DNA of 64,000 bases from Alcaligenaceae bacterium (GCA_013416405.1 JACCET010000002.1:124001-188000); one strand, 5' to 3'; numbered from the stretch's first letter, positions 17,823 to 27,083 are shown. Numbers and translations: made by a program. Notes: generated by a model not told the origin, from the letters alone.

Positions 17823-18157
17823 GTCTCTCAAGCGAAAAAGTCGGCGATGTTCTGGTAGTCTCGGTGGCAGGCCAGATCAACAGCGCGAATGCGGCAGAAG
17901 TGGAATCGGGCTTGCTGGCTTATGTTCAGCAGGGCGAGCGTTTGTGTGTGCTTGATTTTGGCAAGCTTGACTACATCTCCAGCGCGGGCCTGCGAGTCGT
18001 CCTTATGCTGGCCAAGAGCCTGAAGCAGCAATCGGGGCAGCTGGTTTTATGCGCACTGCAACCCCAGGTTCACGAAGTGTTTGATATCAGCGGCTTTCTG
18101 TCCATACTTACCGTGGTCGACCAGCGCGAGGCCGCAATCAGCCAGCTCTCGGCCTGA
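17819..18157 (+). CDS. STAS-domain protein (anti-sigma factor antagonist type)
   Basis: A 112-residue single STAS domain. The ATG overlaps the stop of the preceding gene (ATGA), which indicates coupled translation. Typical features are the opening strand VLVVSVAGQINSANAAEVE and the loop LDYISSAGLRVV, where Ser54/Ser55 take the place of the phosphorylatable serine of SpoIIAA/RsbV-type proteins; Ala56 follows. STAS proteins act in partner-switching with anti-sigma kinases or as accessory domains, and lone copies also occur in polar-lipid transport systems. No kinase or sigma factor is visible nearby. Its place as the last gene of a biosynthetic operon is unusual. Confidence 0.88.
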   Translation: MSLSSEKVGDVLVVSVAGQINSANAAEVESGLLAYVQQGERLCVLDFGKLDYISSAGLRVVLMLAKSLKQQSGQLVLCALQPQVHEVFDISGFLSILTVVDQREAAISQLSA

Positions 18158-18163
18158 TGCGCA

Positions 18164-18191
18164 GGCCTGGGCCAAGTCCGTGGCCAAGGCC
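18164..18191. terminator. Bidirectional terminator-like hairpin
   Basis: GGCCTGGGCCA (18164-18174) and TGGCCAAGGCC (18181-18191) form an 11-bp stem with one mismatch and a 6-nt loop, between convergent genes. No U-tract follows, so termination efficiency is uncertain. Confidence 0.5.
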
Positions 18192-18197
18192 GGAATT

Positions 18198-19184
18198 TCA
18201 GTAAAACAATTCGCGTAGCGGCGCCAGGCTTAGCCGCAAACTGGCAAAAGCCTCTTCCAGCCGGCCATCCAGCTCGCGGGCCTGATCCAGTTTAATTTCC
18301 ATGAAACGCAGCGTTTCGCCCGGCATGCCTTGGGCCAGCAGAGGCAGATCCACTGTGGCGACATGGGCAATCTTGGCGTAGCCGCCCGTGGTCTGGCGGT
18401 CGGCCATCAATACGATGGGGTTGCCGTCGGCTGGCACTTGCACGCTGCCGAAGCTGGTGGCGGCCGATAAAAGCTGTTGGTCGGAGCGTTGCTTCAATGG
18501 CCTGCCTGAAAGCCGATAGCCCATGCGTTGGGATTGGGGGCTGATCCGGTATTCGCTGGTAAAGAAAGCCTGGACGGAGTCGGGGGTGAAGAGTGGTGCG
18601 TCGGCGCTGAGCACAGCCCGTATGGCTGGCCTGGGGTTCAGGCCCAGGATGGCCGGCAGATAGACTTTAAGTTGCCAGAGCTTGTGCGCCAGGGCGTCCA
18701 GGTCGGTGTCGGCCAGATTCGCGGCCAGGCTCAGGATGTCGTCTTTGCGCAGGGCCCGCCCCTGATAGCCGCCAAATCCACCAGGCAGATACGTACTGCG
18801 GCTGGACATCACAGCCGGCAGGACGATGCCGCCATGCCAGGCCAGATAGGCGCGCAGCCCCGAGGCCCTTGCGCCAAATGCCAGAATGTCGCCGGCGCGC
18901 ACGATGATGGGGCGGTTATTCGGCAGCGGTTCTTTATTCAGCATTGGATTCAGCTGTGCGCCGCAGATGGCGATGCAGGCGGGCGCATCAAAACGCAGCG
19001 TTGGCCCGGACAGGGTGATTTCCAGCGTGGCCTCGTTTTCTTCATTGCCCACCAGCAGATTGGCCAAGCGGTGTGCACGGCTATCCATGGCACCGGCCAC
19101 CGGTACGCCCAGGTGCTGGTGGCCGGTGCGTCCCAGGTCTTGAAAGCTGGACAGCATGCCGGGTTTGATGACGCGTATGCTCAT
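18198..19184 (-). CDS. pxpC: 5-oxoprolinase subunit PxpC (biotin-dependent carboxyltransferase family)
   Basis: A 328-residue protein with the family start MSIRVIKPGMLSSFQDLGR and the block HLGVPVAGAMDSRAHRLANL, followed by TLEITLSGPTLRF. These are typical of KipA/PxpC and the urea amidolyase subunit 2 family. With PxpA and PxpB it opens 5-oxoproline with ATP to give glutamate. ATG 19184 overlaps the pxpB stop (ATGA), so the pair is co-translated. Frame extension upstream to 19538 is only the shadow of pxpB. PxpA, the LamB/YcsF-like third subunit, is not in the window. Confidence 0.88.
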   Translation of the reverse strand: MSIRVIKPGMLSSFQDLGRTGHQHLGVPVAGAMDSRAHRLANLLVGNEENEATLEITLSGPTLRFDAPACIAICGAQLNPMLNKEPLPNNRPIIVRAGDILAFGARASGLRAYLAWHGGIVLPAVMSSRSTYLPGGFGGYQGRALRKDDILSLAANLADTDLDALAHKLWQLKVYLPAILGLNPRPAIRAVLSADAPLFTPDSVQAFFTSEYRISPQSQRMGYRLSGRPLKQRSDQQLLSAATSFGSVQVPADGNPIVLMADRQTTGGYAKIAHVATVDLPLLAQGMPGETLRFMEIKLDQARELDGRLEEAFASLRLSLAPLRELFY

Positions 19185-19912
19185 GCCTGCTCGTCTTTCA
19201 TGGCCTGGAACGAAGCAGGGCTGATGGGAACGAAGTTCACGCTGTCGCCAGGTGCGAACAGTGTGGGAGGTTCTTGTGCGGGATCGAACAAAATGGCGGG
19301 TGTTGCGCCTATGACGTGCCACCCTCCGGGTGAGGCGTTGGGATAAATAATGGTCTGCAGGTTTGCGATGGCCACCGAACCGGCGGGAAGTGCAGTGCGT
19401 GGGGTTGCGCGCCGGCCTATGGCCAGGCGTTCGTCGTGCACGCCGATATAAGGCGCGCCAGGTGCAAAGCCCAGCATGAATACATAGGCGGGCTGGTGGC
19501 TGTGCAGGTGTATGACTTCTTCGGGCGTGAGTCCGCAATGTTGGGCCACGTCAGCCAGGTCGGGGCCGTACTGGCCGCCGTAGCAAACGGGGATGTCTAT
19601 GGTTCTGCCCGGGTCGGTGCGATCCGTATCGGACAGCGCGCCCGCCAGCGTTGTGCGTATGGCCGCCGCCAGGAGCCCGCTGTCATGGTGGGTGCCCGGC
19701 AGGCCGGGTCGATAGTGCAACGCGACCTGGTTGAAGGAGGGCACGATATCGGTAACGCCGGGAAGGTCGGCGGCGCGCAAGGCGGTAGCGGCAGTGGCGC
19801 AACGGCGACCCGTTGCCACATCGATCTGGTCGCCAAAGATCAGTAGCAGGGTCCGGTCGCCTTGAGGGACCATGACCCATTCGGATCTATCGGTATTGCC
19901 CCGGCCCGTCAT
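19181..19912 (-). CDS. pxpB: 5-oxoprolinase subunit PxpB (KipI-like)
   Basis: A 243-residue protein of the KipI/allophanate hydrolase subunit 1 family. The signature region PAYVFMLGFAPGAPYIG is followed by RATPRTALPAGSVAIANLQTIIYP and SPGGWHVIG, as in PxpB. It pairs with PxpC for ATP-dependent cleavage of 5-oxoproline. ATG 19912 lies 7 nt after the VOC gene stop; the longer frame to 19972 would overlap that gene. Three co-directional, nearly abutting genes suggest one operon, VOC-pxpB-pxpC. Confidence 0.88.
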   Translation of the reverse strand: MTGRGNTDRSEWVMVPQGDRTLLLIFGDQIDVATGRRCATAATALRAADLPGVTDIVPSFNQVALHYRPGLPGTHHDSGLLAAAIRTTLAGALSDTDRTDPGRTIDIPVCYGGQYGPDLADVAQHCGLTPEEVIHLHSHQPAYVFMLGFAPGAPYIGVHDERLAIGRRATPRTALPAGSVAIANLQTIIYPNASPGGWHVIGATPAILFDPAQEPPTLFAPGDSVNFVPISPASFQAMKDEQA

Positions 19913-19919
19913 GACCGCG

Positions 19920-20351
19920 TTATTTTGCGAACAGGGAGCCAAGGTCTTTGAATGACTTGAATTCCAGGGCATTGCCCGATGGATCCAGAAAGAACATGGT
20001 GGCTTGCTCGCCGGGCTCGCCCTTGAAGCGTATATAGGGTTCGATCACAAACTTGGTGCCGGCGGCCTGCAGTTTGGCGGCCAGGGCCTCCCAGACCGGC
20101 ATTTCCAGGACTGCGCCAAAATGGCGGACAGGCACGTTGTGCTCGTCGACACTGCTGGTTTGCGTGCCGCCGCATTCTTCGGGCGACAGATGCGCCACGA
20201 TCTGGTGGCCGTGGAAATTGAAGTCCACCCATAGCTCGGATGAGCGTCCTTCAGGACAGCCCAGCAGATCGCCATAGAAGGCGCGAGCCTCGGTCAGGTC
20301 GCGTACGGGAAAGGCCAGATGAAAGGGGGGCAGTACATTGGTTGTGGACAT
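19920..20351 (-). CDS. VOC-family (glyoxalase/dioxygenase fold) protein
   Basis: A 143-residue vicinal-oxygen-chelate protein. The N-terminal half has PPFHLAFPVRDLTEARAFYG with the first metal-ligand His. The second half ends in MFFLDPSGNALEFKSF, the typical Glu-ligand strand. Members include glyoxalase I, extradiol dioxygenases and antibiotic-binding proteins. This one resembles the uncharacterised glyoxalase-like group. It heads a likely operon with pxpB and pxpC. I cannot say whether it acts on a related metabolite. Confidence 0.85.
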   Translation of the reverse strand: MSTTNVLPPFHLAFPVRDLTEARAFYGDLLGCPEGRSSELWVDFNFHGHQIVAHLSPEECGGTQTSSVDEHNVPVRHFGAVLEMPVWEALAAKLQAAGTKFVIEPYIRFKGEPGEQATMFFLDPSGNALEFKSFKDLGSLFAK

Positions 20352-20453
20352 GATGGTTCCGTCTGGGGGATTGTTGGGCCCTGGGGCATGCAGACGGCCA
20401 TTTTAGTGTGTTTTTGCCCCCAGCGGCCCCACGTACGCGTCGACCGGGGCGAT

Positions 20454-21749
20454 TCAGTCGGCCTGGCTGACCCGGGAGGCCGGGAAAATCAGGGAAAACA
20501 GGCTGCCCGCGCCAAAGCGGCTGCTTATCGTGAGTTCTGCCTGGTGCCGCATGGCTACATGCTTGGTTATGGCCAGGCCCAGCCCCGTGCCGCCGGTGGC
20601 GCGCGAGCGGCCACGATCGACGCGGTAAAAACGTTCGGTCAGGCGCGGAATGTCTTGCGCAGCGATGCCTATGCCTGTGTCTTGCACCGAATAGCAGGCT
20701 TTGCCCTGCTCATCGATATACCAGCTTACGGTAATGGTGCCGTCTTTCGGCGTGTAGCGTATGGCGTTGGTCAGCAGGTTGGACACGGCCGAGGCCAGTT
20801 CGGTTTCTATGCCGGTGATGCACAGGTCTTCGTCGATGTTCTCTACAAATACATGCTGGTCGTTGGACAGCACCCGGCCCTGCTGCAGGGCGGTGCGCAT
20901 AAGTGCGGCCATGCGTACCGGCTCGCCTTCGGCCGAAGGCGAGGACTCCAGCGTTGACAGGGTAAGCAGGTCCTCCACTATGGCCTGCATGCGCTGCGCC
21001 TGCTCCAGCATCATGGACAAATAGCGCAGGCGCTGCTCGTCGCTCAGGGACTCGTGCGGCATATCGTGCAGGGTTTCCAGGAAGCCCGACAGCACCGTCA
21101 GGGGCGTGCGCAATTCGTGCGACACATTGGCAACGAAGTCTTTGCGTGTGGTTTCCAGCTTTTCCACCTGGGTGACGTCGCGGGTCACCAGCAGGAACTG
21201 GCCCAGGCCATAGCGGGTGAGCTGCACCAGCAGCGCCTTCTCATGTCCGTCGTTGTTCAGGTGTATGAGCAGGGGGGCGGGCCAGTCGGTCTGACGGGCG
21301 TAGCGGGCAAATTCGGGCACGCGCAGTATATTGAAGATGCTGTGCTGGCGATCAGCTTCCAGATCCAGGCCCAGGTGCTCGCCCGCCGTCTTGTTGCACC
21401 AGGTCAGCAGCATGGCTTCATCCAGCGTAATGGCGCCATCGGGCAAGGCTTCGGCTGCCAGCATGATGCTGTCCACATGCCGGTTCAGCTCTGTGATTTC
21501 ATGTTTGTCTTTACGCAGCTTACGATAGATGACAGACAGAATGTCGTCCCAGGGGCCCACTGAATGGGGCGGCGAGGCATCCGTGTCTGCCGTCCAGCGC
21601 TGTATCAGCATGAGCTGGCGGCCACTGACCAGTATCATGCCTGTCAGCCCCACGGTAAAAATACTCCAGCCTGCATGCGGACCCAGCCAGGAGCCGAACA
21701 TCCAGCCCAACAATGCCCACAAGCCTATGGAGATAACGGTTTTTATCAT
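20454..21749 (-). CDS. phoR: Phosphate regulon sensor histidine kinase PhoR
   Basis: A 431-residue membrane kinase. Two N-terminal hydrophobic segments (about 5-50) are followed by a PAS-like region (LPDGAITLDEAMLLTWCN), then the HisKA motif DFVANVSHELRTPL. The HATPase_c boxes are NAIRYTPKDG, DTGIGIAAQDIPRL and GGTGLGLAI. It phosphorylates PhoB when phosphate is scarce and is inhibited through the Pst-PhoU complex in known systems. It follows phoB on the same strand with a 61-nt gap. phoU and pst are not in this window. Confidence 0.93.
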   Translation of the reverse strand: MIKTVISIGLWALLGWMFGSWLGPHAGWSIFTVGLTGMILVSGRQLMLIQRWTADTDASPPHSVGPWDDILSVIYRKLRKDKHEITELNRHVDSIMLAAEALPDGAITLDEAMLLTWCNKTAGEHLGLDLEADRQHSIFNILRVPEFARYARQTDWPAPLLIHLNNDGHEKALLVQLTRYGLGQFLLVTRDVTQVEKLETTRKDFVANVSHELRTPLTVLSGFLETLHDMPHESLSDEQRLRYLSMMLEQAQRMQAIVEDLLTLSTLESSPSAEGEPVRMAALMRTALQQGRVLSNDQHVFVENIDEDLCITGIETELASAVSNLLTNAIRYTPKDGTITVSWYIDEQGKACYSVQDTGIGIAAQDIPRLTERFYRVDRGRSRATGGTGLGLAITKHVAMRHQAELTISSRFGAGSLFSLIFPASRVSQAD

Positions 21750-21810
21750 GATGACGACGGTTCTGGGCGTAGGGGCGTTAAGGCTGGGCTGATGATGTCA
21801 GGTATGGGGC

Positions 21811-22512
21811 TCAGGCGGGGTTGGGCAACTGCGTGGCGAAGCGATAGCCCGCGCCGCGCACTGTTTCGATGTGGTTTTCAAGCTTGCTGGGTTCCAGAGC
21901 CTTGCGCAGGCGCCGTATGTGCACGTCTACGGTACGTTCCTCTACAAAGACGTGGTCGCCCCAGACCTGATCCAGCAACTGGGCGCGTGAAAACACTCGT
22001 TCAGTGTGCGTCATGAAAAAGTGTAGCAGACGGAACTCGGTTGGGCCGACGGTAAGCGCCAGCCCGGCGCCGGTGACGCGGTGTGTGGCCGGATCCAGCT
22101 TCAGGTCGCCTATCTGTATGACGTCGTCAGTCAGCTGGGGTGCGCGTCGGCGCAGTACCGCCTTGATGCGCGCGATCAGTTCCTTGGGCGAGAAGGGCTT
22201 GGTGATGTAGTCATCGGCGCCTGCCTCAAGGCCTTCGACCTTGTCGTGCTCGGCGCCTTTGGCGGTCAGCATGATGACAGGCACGTGGCGTGTGCGTTCG
22301 TCGGAGCGCAGGGTTCTGGCCAAGGTAATGCCCGATGCCCCCGGCAGCATCCAGTCCAGCAATATCAGATCCGGAAGCTCGGCTCTGATCAGGGTCTGTG
22401 CCTGTTCGGCGTCAAAGGCGCGCAGCACTTTGTGGCCGGCAAATGACAAATTGACCGAAATAAGCTCCTGGATTGCGGGCTCATCTTCTACAACTAGTAT
22501 GGTAGTGCTCAT
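21811..22512 (-). CDS. phoB: Phosphate regulon response regulator PhoB
   Basis: A 233-residue OmpR/PhoB-type regulator. The receiver domain carries the acidic pair ED near residue 10 and phospho-acceptor Asp53 ([10 protein letters not shown]), with [25 protein letters not shown] toward its end. The C-terminal winged helix contains [14 protein letters not shown] and [15 protein letters not shown]. It activates Pho-regulon genes by binding Pho boxes. It is divergent from ubiE and upstream of phoR. Confidence 0.95.
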   Translation of the reverse strand: MSTTILVVEDEPAIQELISVNLSFAGHKVLRAFDAEQAQTLIRAELPDLILLDWMLPGASGITLARTLRSDERTRHVPVIMLTAKGAEHDKVEGLEAGADDYITKPFSPKELIARIKAVLRRRAPQLTDDVIQIGDLKLDPATHRVTGAGLALTVGPTEFRLLHFFMTHTERVFSRAQLLDQVWGDHVFVEERTVDVHIRRLRKALEPSKLENHIETVRGAGYRFATQLPNPA

Positions 22513-22736
22513 GGCGCTTAATGTACGTTAAATATATGAAAAGGCATGGGTCAGGGGCTGTTTATGGCAAAATTCAAACCTGTGGCCGGATTGCCTATGC
22601 TCCCACGGTCTACATAATATGGCGCAAATATGTCAGGTTTGTGAAAATTACACATTGCTGTCATTTGCCTGCGAAAATGGTTGGGTGCAAGCCGGGTCAG
22701 GCTGGCGCCTGCATAATGATGTACGATTGGCAAACC
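22513..22736. promoter_or_regulatory. Divergent phoB/ubiE promoter region
   Basis: A 224-bp divergent interval containing the only Pho-box-like site I see near phoB, on the strand of ubiE. No hairpin or small gene is convincing here. Confidence 0.4.
22658..22675 (+). promoter_or_regulatory. Candidate Pho box
   Basis: CTGTCATTTGCCTGCGAA shows a perfect first half (CTGTCAT), and the second half (CTGCGAA) starts 11 nt later as the Pho-box spacing requires, with two mismatches. It could serve phoB autoregulation despite its orientation, or ubiE. Confidence 0.3.
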
Positions 22737-23528
22737 ATGCAAAAAACCCATACTTCCCAAGAGCCCGGCCAGTCAGCAGGGCAGGCCCAGTCCGACTCCA
22801 GTACGCACTTTGGCTTTCAAACCGTTGCCGAAACAGAAAAAGCGGGCAAGGTGGCCGAGGTCTTTCATTCCGTGGCCCAGCGCTACGATGTCATGAATGA
22901 CCTGATGTCCATGGGGCTGCATCGTGCCTGGAAGGCGTTCACGGTGGGCCGTGCCGATGTCCGTCCGGGCATGAAAGTGCTGGATATCGCGGGCGGCACC
23001 GGTGATCTGGCCCGCGCGTTTGCGAAAAAGGCAGGCGCTACGGGCGAGGTCTGGCTTACCGACATCAACGACTCCATGCTGCGCGTGGGTCGCGACCGCC
23101 TGACTGATAAAGGCATGTTGCTGCCCACGGCCGTTTGCGATGCTGAAAAGCTGCCTTTTCCCAGCGGATACTTTGATAGAGTCAGTGTTGCCTTTGGCTT
23201 GCGCAACATGACGCACAAAGACCACGCCTTGTCCGAGATGCGGCGCGTGTTGAAACCGGGTGGCAAATTGCTGGTGCTCGAGTTTTCTCGGGTGGCCAAG
23301 CCACTGGCGCCCGCCTACGACTGGTATTCCTTCAAGATTTTGCCCTGGATGGGACAGAAGGTTGCCGGCGACCAGGAAAGCTACCGTTATCTGGCCGAAT
23401 CCATACGGATGCATCCCGATCAGGAAACACTGGCCGGCATGCTGGAACAAGCAGGCTTGTCGCGCGTGCGATATTTCAATCTCAGTGCCGGCGTGGTTGC
23501 CCTGCACGAAGGCATCAATCTGGGTTAG
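22737..23528 (+). CDS. ubiE: Ubiquinone/menaquinone C-methyltransferase UbiE
   Basis: A 263-residue class I SAM methyltransferase. Visible motifs are [22 protein letters not shown], the SAM loop [15 protein letters not shown], and [23 protein letters not shown] with LVLEFSR, all diagnostic for UbiE. It methylates the benzoquinol ring in ubiquinone synthesis. ATG 22737 was chosen, though ATG at 22716 or 22719 is in frame and no start has a strong Shine-Dalgarno. The genes downstream, a Tim44-like protein, ubiJ and ubiB, form the usual betaproteobacterial ubiquinone neighbourhood. Confidence 0.95.
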   Translation: MQKTHTSQEPGQSAGQAQSDSSTHFGFQTVAETEKAGKVAEVFHSVAQRYDVMNDLMSMGLHRAWKAFTVGRADVRPGMKVLDIAGGTGDLARAFAKKAGATGEVWLTDINDSMLRVGRDRLTDKGMLLPTAVCDAEKLPFPSGYFDRVSVAFGLRNMTHKDHALSEMRRVLKPGGKLLVLEFSRVAKPLAPAYDWYSFKILPWMGQKVAGDQESYRYLAESIRMHPDQETLAGMLEQAGLSRVRYFNLSAGVVALHEGINLG

Positions 23529-23760
23529 GGTTCTGTTTGGCTAATTTATGTGCACAAACTAACTCAAACAGGATGCTGTCCGACTCAAACGGTCTATCCC
23601 CTGGTTTTTCATGGTCGTTGAACTTATTTTGTGCCGGCCAGTCCAACTTTGTGCTAATGTTCAGCTTCCAGTAAGCTTGATCGTTGTACTACGATTTCCG
23701 CTACACAAAAATTCCCTCTGCATCGCGCGTCGGGGCGCGCTGCACCACAGGAGCAAATAA

Positions 23761-24717
23761 ATGTCTTCACGTTTTTCCCGGCTGCTAGCAGCAGCCATGA
23801 TCGTTTTCTCGGCGGGCGCCATGCTGACAGCATCGTTCGACGCCGAAGCACGCCGCATGGGTGGCGGTAAAAGCTTTGGCCGCCAGTCGTCCAATATTAC
23901 TCAGCAGCGTCAGGCCGTCACACCGCCTGCAGCAGGTTCAACCGCAGCCCGTTCTGCCGCACCCGCAGCAGGCGCGGCCGCCGCTGGCACTGCAGCGAAA
24001 AGCGGCATGTCTCGCTGGCTGGGCCCCATTGCCGGCATAGCCGCCGGCTTGGGCATTGCGGCCTTGCTCTCCAGTATGGGCTTGTCCGGCGCCTTCCTTG
24101 AGTTCATGTCCAGCCTGGCGCTGATCGGTCTGCTGGTTTTCGGTGTCTTGTTCATTGTTCGCCGCTTGCGCGGTGGCGCTGCGCGTCCCGCCATGCAGCA
24201 AGCTGGCGGCATGCGTCGCGAAAATGCGCAAGCGCAAAATAACTGGCAGCAGGCCAGCCCGGCTGCCGCTCCTGCAGCGGCCCCAGCTGCCGCCGTGGCC
24301 GGCATACCGGCGCCGCCCGTCGATAAAGACTGGTTCATTCCGGGCGATTTCGACACATCAAGTTTCCTGGCCAATGCCAAGGCCCAATTCATCGAAATCC
24401 AGGCTGTCTGGGATAGCGGCGACGTGTCCAGGCTGCAGGAATACATGACCGACGACCTGGTTGCTGAAGTCAAGCCCGAAATTCTTGCGCGCGCCGAAGG
24501 CAATGTCACCGAAGTCGTGTTGCTGAACGCAGAGCTTCTCGGTATAGAAGCCGTCTCGGGTGGGCACCTGGCCAGCGTGCGTTACTCGGGCATGCTGCGC
24601 GAAGCCAAAGACACCGAAGCCTTCCGCTTCGAAGAGGTCTGGAATCTTTACAAGGCCGACAATGCAGGCTGGCTGCTGGCCGGCATTCAGCAAATTCCGC
24701 TGGATTACGCCAGCTAA
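23761..24717 (+). CDS. Tim44-like domain protein
   Basis: A 318-residue protein with a signal-like start, an Ala-rich low-complexity linker, a hydrophobic stretch around 85-140 (two membrane segments separated by a short gap), and a C-terminal Tim44/MRPL45-like domain (DWFIPGDFDTSSFLANAKAQFIEIQ to the end). Such proteins are widespread beside ubiquinone genes in Betaproteobacteria, and their role is not established. The gene has its own 232-bp upstream region and is followed by a strong hairpin at 24758-24791. Confidence 0.82.
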   Translation: MSSRFSRLLAAAMIVFSAGAMLTASFDAEARRMGGGKSFGRQSSNITQQRQAVTPPAAGSTAARSAAPAAGAAAAGTAAKSGMSRWLGPIAGIAAGLGIAALLSSMGLSGAFLEFMSSLALIGLLVFGVLFIVRRLRGGAARPAMQQAGGMRRENAQAQNNWQQASPAAAPAAAPAAAVAGIPAPPVDKDWFIPGDFDTSSFLANAKAQFIEIQAVWDSGDVSRLQEYMTDDLVAEVKPEILARAEGNVTEVVLLNAELLGIEAVSGGHLASVRYSGMLREAKDTEAFRFEEVWNLYKADNAGWLLAGIQQIPLDYAS

Positions 24718-24757
24718 GGCCCAGGGGGCGCGGCAAACGCCTGCTGGCCTTGGGCAC

Positions 24758-24791
24758 GCAATGGGCCGTCACTTATGTGGCGGCCCATTGC
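24758..24791. terminator. Strong hairpin downstream of Tim44-like gene
   Basis: GCAATGGGCCG (24758-24768) and CGGCCCATTGC (24781-24791) are perfectly complementary over 11 bp around a 12-nt loop that can partly pair (CAC/GTG). No U-run follows, so it is either an unusual terminator or an RNA-stability element. Confidence 0.5.
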
Positions 24792-24870
24792 ACGATAGCG
24801 GTTGCTGCGACCTAAAACCGTTAAACTTGTCATCTTGGCTTTAATACGGTTTTGCCGCGCAACCCACACC

Positions 24871-25497
24871 ATGTTTTCTTTGCCTACTTTTTTTGCTCCT
24901 GCCGCCGTTAATGCTCGCATGCTGAATAAGCTTTTGCAGCGTGAGAGCTGGGCGCGCGACCGTCTGGGCCGGCATTCCGGAAAAACTGTCGGATTCAAGG
25001 TAGGTGGCTTCAAAATGGGATTATCGATACAGGCCGATGGTCTGGTTCAACCGTCTGATCCGGCTGTGGTGCCCAACGTTACGCTCGCGATACCCACCAG
25101 CCAACTGGCCGAGCTGCCAGGCGTGCTGCGTGCCCGCAACCCTGAACTACTGACGGAACTGTTGCATGTTGAAGGCGATGCAGGGTTGGCGCAGGTGGTT
25201 TCCGAACTAGCTCGTGAATTACGCTGGGATCTCGAAGACGATCTGTCCCGCGTCGTGGGAGACATGGCCGCCACGCGCTTGCTGCAGGCTGCCGATATGT
25301 TCAAGTTGGGTGTCCAGACAGCCGCCTCGCGTTTGGCCGGCAATGCCAGCGAGTTCCTGACAGAGGAAGACACTTTGCTGGCTGGCAGGCCTGTTTACGA
25401 TGACTGGGCAGCCAGGCTGCAGACTCTGCATGGTCGGCTAGACAAGCTGGATCGCCGTGTGGCTGCACTAGCGCCATCTTCTGTGCGCGAGGCCTGA
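24871..25497 (+). CDS. ubiJ: Ubiquinone biosynthesis accessory factor UbiJ
   Basis: A 208-residue SCP2-like lipid-binding protein. The N-terminal half has the SCP2 strand pattern ([23 protein letters not shown]). The C-terminal half is helical with [38 protein letters not shown], typical of UbiJ. It binds ubiquinone intermediates in the Ubi complex. ATG 24871 starts the recognisable protein. ubiB follows with its ATG 2 nt after the stop, so the two are co-translated. Confidence 0.9.
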   Translation: MFSLPTFFAPAAVNARMLNKLLQRESWARDRLGRHSGKTVGFKVGGFKMGLSIQADGLVQPSDPAVVPNVTLAIPTSQLAELPGVLRARNPELLTELLHVEGDAGLAQVVSELARELRWDLEDDLSRVVGDMAATRLLQAADMFKLGVQTAASRLAGNASEFLTEEDTLLAGRPVYDDWAARLQTLHGRLDKLDRRVAALAPSSVREA

Positions 25498-25499
25498 GC

Positions 25500-27056
25500 A
25501 TGTTCACTCTCTTTCGTCTGCTGCATATCATTTGCGTGGCCCTAAGGTACCGGCTCGATGAGCTCGTGTTGTCGGGTATTAAGCATCCCCTGGCGTACGG
25601 ACTGCTGCGTGTAGCCCGCTTTGGCAGGCCGCCTAAAACCCCGCGCGGCGTACGCCTGCGTCTGGCGCTCGAATCCCTGGGCCCGATATTCGTGAAGTTT
25701 GGCCAGGTGCTTTCCACCAGGCGCGATCTGATTCCGCTCGATGTCGCCATTGAACTGGCCTTGCTGCAAGACAGGGTGCCTCCGTTTGCGTCCGACAAGG
25801 CGGCATCCATGATAGAGGATGCGCTGGGCGCATCGCCGCATACGCTGTTCAAGCATTTCGAGAAAGATCCGGTCGCCTCGGCCTCGATTGCGCAAGTGCA
25901 TTTTGCCGTACTGCACGATGGTCGTGAAGTCGCTGTCAAGGTATTGCGCCCGGGCATGCGCGACATTATTGAAAAAGACTTGTCACTGCTGCGTGTGCTG
26001 GCCAACCTGGTCGAGCGCCTGGCCGCCGACGGCCGTCGCCTGAAGCCGCGCCAGGTCGTGGCCGAGTTCGACAACTACCTGCACGACGAACTGGATCTTA
26101 TACGCGAAGCGTCCAATTGCAGCCAGCTGCGGCGCAATTTCTCGGCCGAGGCGGGGCGCGAACATTTATTGATGATTCCCGAGGTCGTGTGGGAATACTG
26201 TGCCACCACCGTCTTCACCATGGAGCGGATGCGAGGCATACCTGTCAGCCAAATCGAGCGCCTGAAGGCGGCCAATATCGATACCCGCGAGCTGGGCCGC
26301 AAAGGCGTGGAAATCTTTTTCATGCAGGTCTTTTCCGACGGTTTTTTCCACGCCGACATGCATCCGGGCAATATCTACGTCTCCGACCAGCCCGAATCGC
26401 TGGGCCGGTATATTGCCCTGGACTTCGGTATCGTGGGTTCCTTGTCCGAGTTCGACAAGAACTATCTGGCGCAGAACTTCCTGGCCTTTTTCCGCCGTGA
26501 TTATCATAGGGTGGCCCAGTTGCATATCGAGTCGGGCTGGGTGCCTGCGACCACGCGCGAAGAAGAACTGGAAGGCGCGGTACGCGCCGTTTGCGAGCCC
26601 TATTTCGACCGGCCTTTGTCCGAGATTTCATTGGGGCAGGTGCTGTTGCGCCTGTTCCAGACCTCGCGCCGTTTCAATGTTGAAATACAGCCGCAACTGG
26701 TTCTTTTGCAGAAAACCCTGTTGAACGTCGAGGGTATGGGCCGCGAGCTCGATCCCACCCTCGATTTATGGAAAACGGCCAAGCCTTATCTGGAAAAATG
26801 GATGCACGACCGCATAGGCCTGGCCGGCCTGCGCAAACAGCTGGACAAGGAAGCCAGCCAGTGGGCGCAATTGCTTCCGCAGATTCCCAGATTGATACAT
26901 GCGAACTTGAGTCGGCCTGACACACACCCTGGGTTAAACTTGGAACTTGAGCGCATGCGCAGGGCCCAAGATCAAACCAATCGTCTGCTAATGGGATTAT
27001 GCGCCATCCTGGCCGTCGCCCTTGGAACCGCCATCTGGGCGCTGACGCGCTACTGA
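25500..27056 (+). CDS. ubiB: Ubiquinone biosynthesis kinase-like protein UbiB
   Basis: A 518-residue atypical kinase/ATPase of the ABC1/ADCK family. The family KxGQ motif is in [16 protein letters not shown], with EDALG...[24 protein letters not shown] as the ATP-binding lobe, [15 protein letters not shown] as the catalytic-loop equivalent and LDFGIVG as the metal-binding motif. Two C-terminal hydrophobic helices end the protein. It supports ubiquinone synthesis, probably by extracting lipid intermediates. It directly follows ubiJ. Confidence 0.95.
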   Translation: MFTLFRLLHIICVALRYRLDELVLSGIKHPLAYGLLRVARFGRPPKTPRGVRLRLALESLGPIFVKFGQVLSTRRDLIPLDVAIELALLQDRVPPFASDKAASMIEDALGASPHTLFKHFEKDPVASASIAQVHFAVLHDGREVAVKVLRPGMRDIIEKDLSLLRVLANLVERLAADGRRLKPRQVVAEFDNYLHDELDLIREASNCSQLRRNFSAEAGREHLLMIPEVVWEYCATTVFTMERMRGIPVSQIERLKAANIDTRELGRKGVEIFFMQVFSDGFFHADMHPGNIYVSDQPESLGRYIALDFGIVGSLSEFDKNYLAQNFLAFFRRDYHRVAQLHIESGWVPATTREEELEGAVRAVCEPYFDRPLSEISLGQVLLRLFQTSRRFNVEIQPQLVLLQKTLLNVEGMGRELDPTLDLWKTAKPYLEKWMHDRIGLAGLRKQLDKEASQWAQLLPQIPRLIHANLSRPDTHPGLNLELERMRRAQDQTNRLLMGLCAILAVALGTAIWALTRY

Positions 27057-27083
27057 GCCGCCTGACATTTTAAAGAGACTCTT

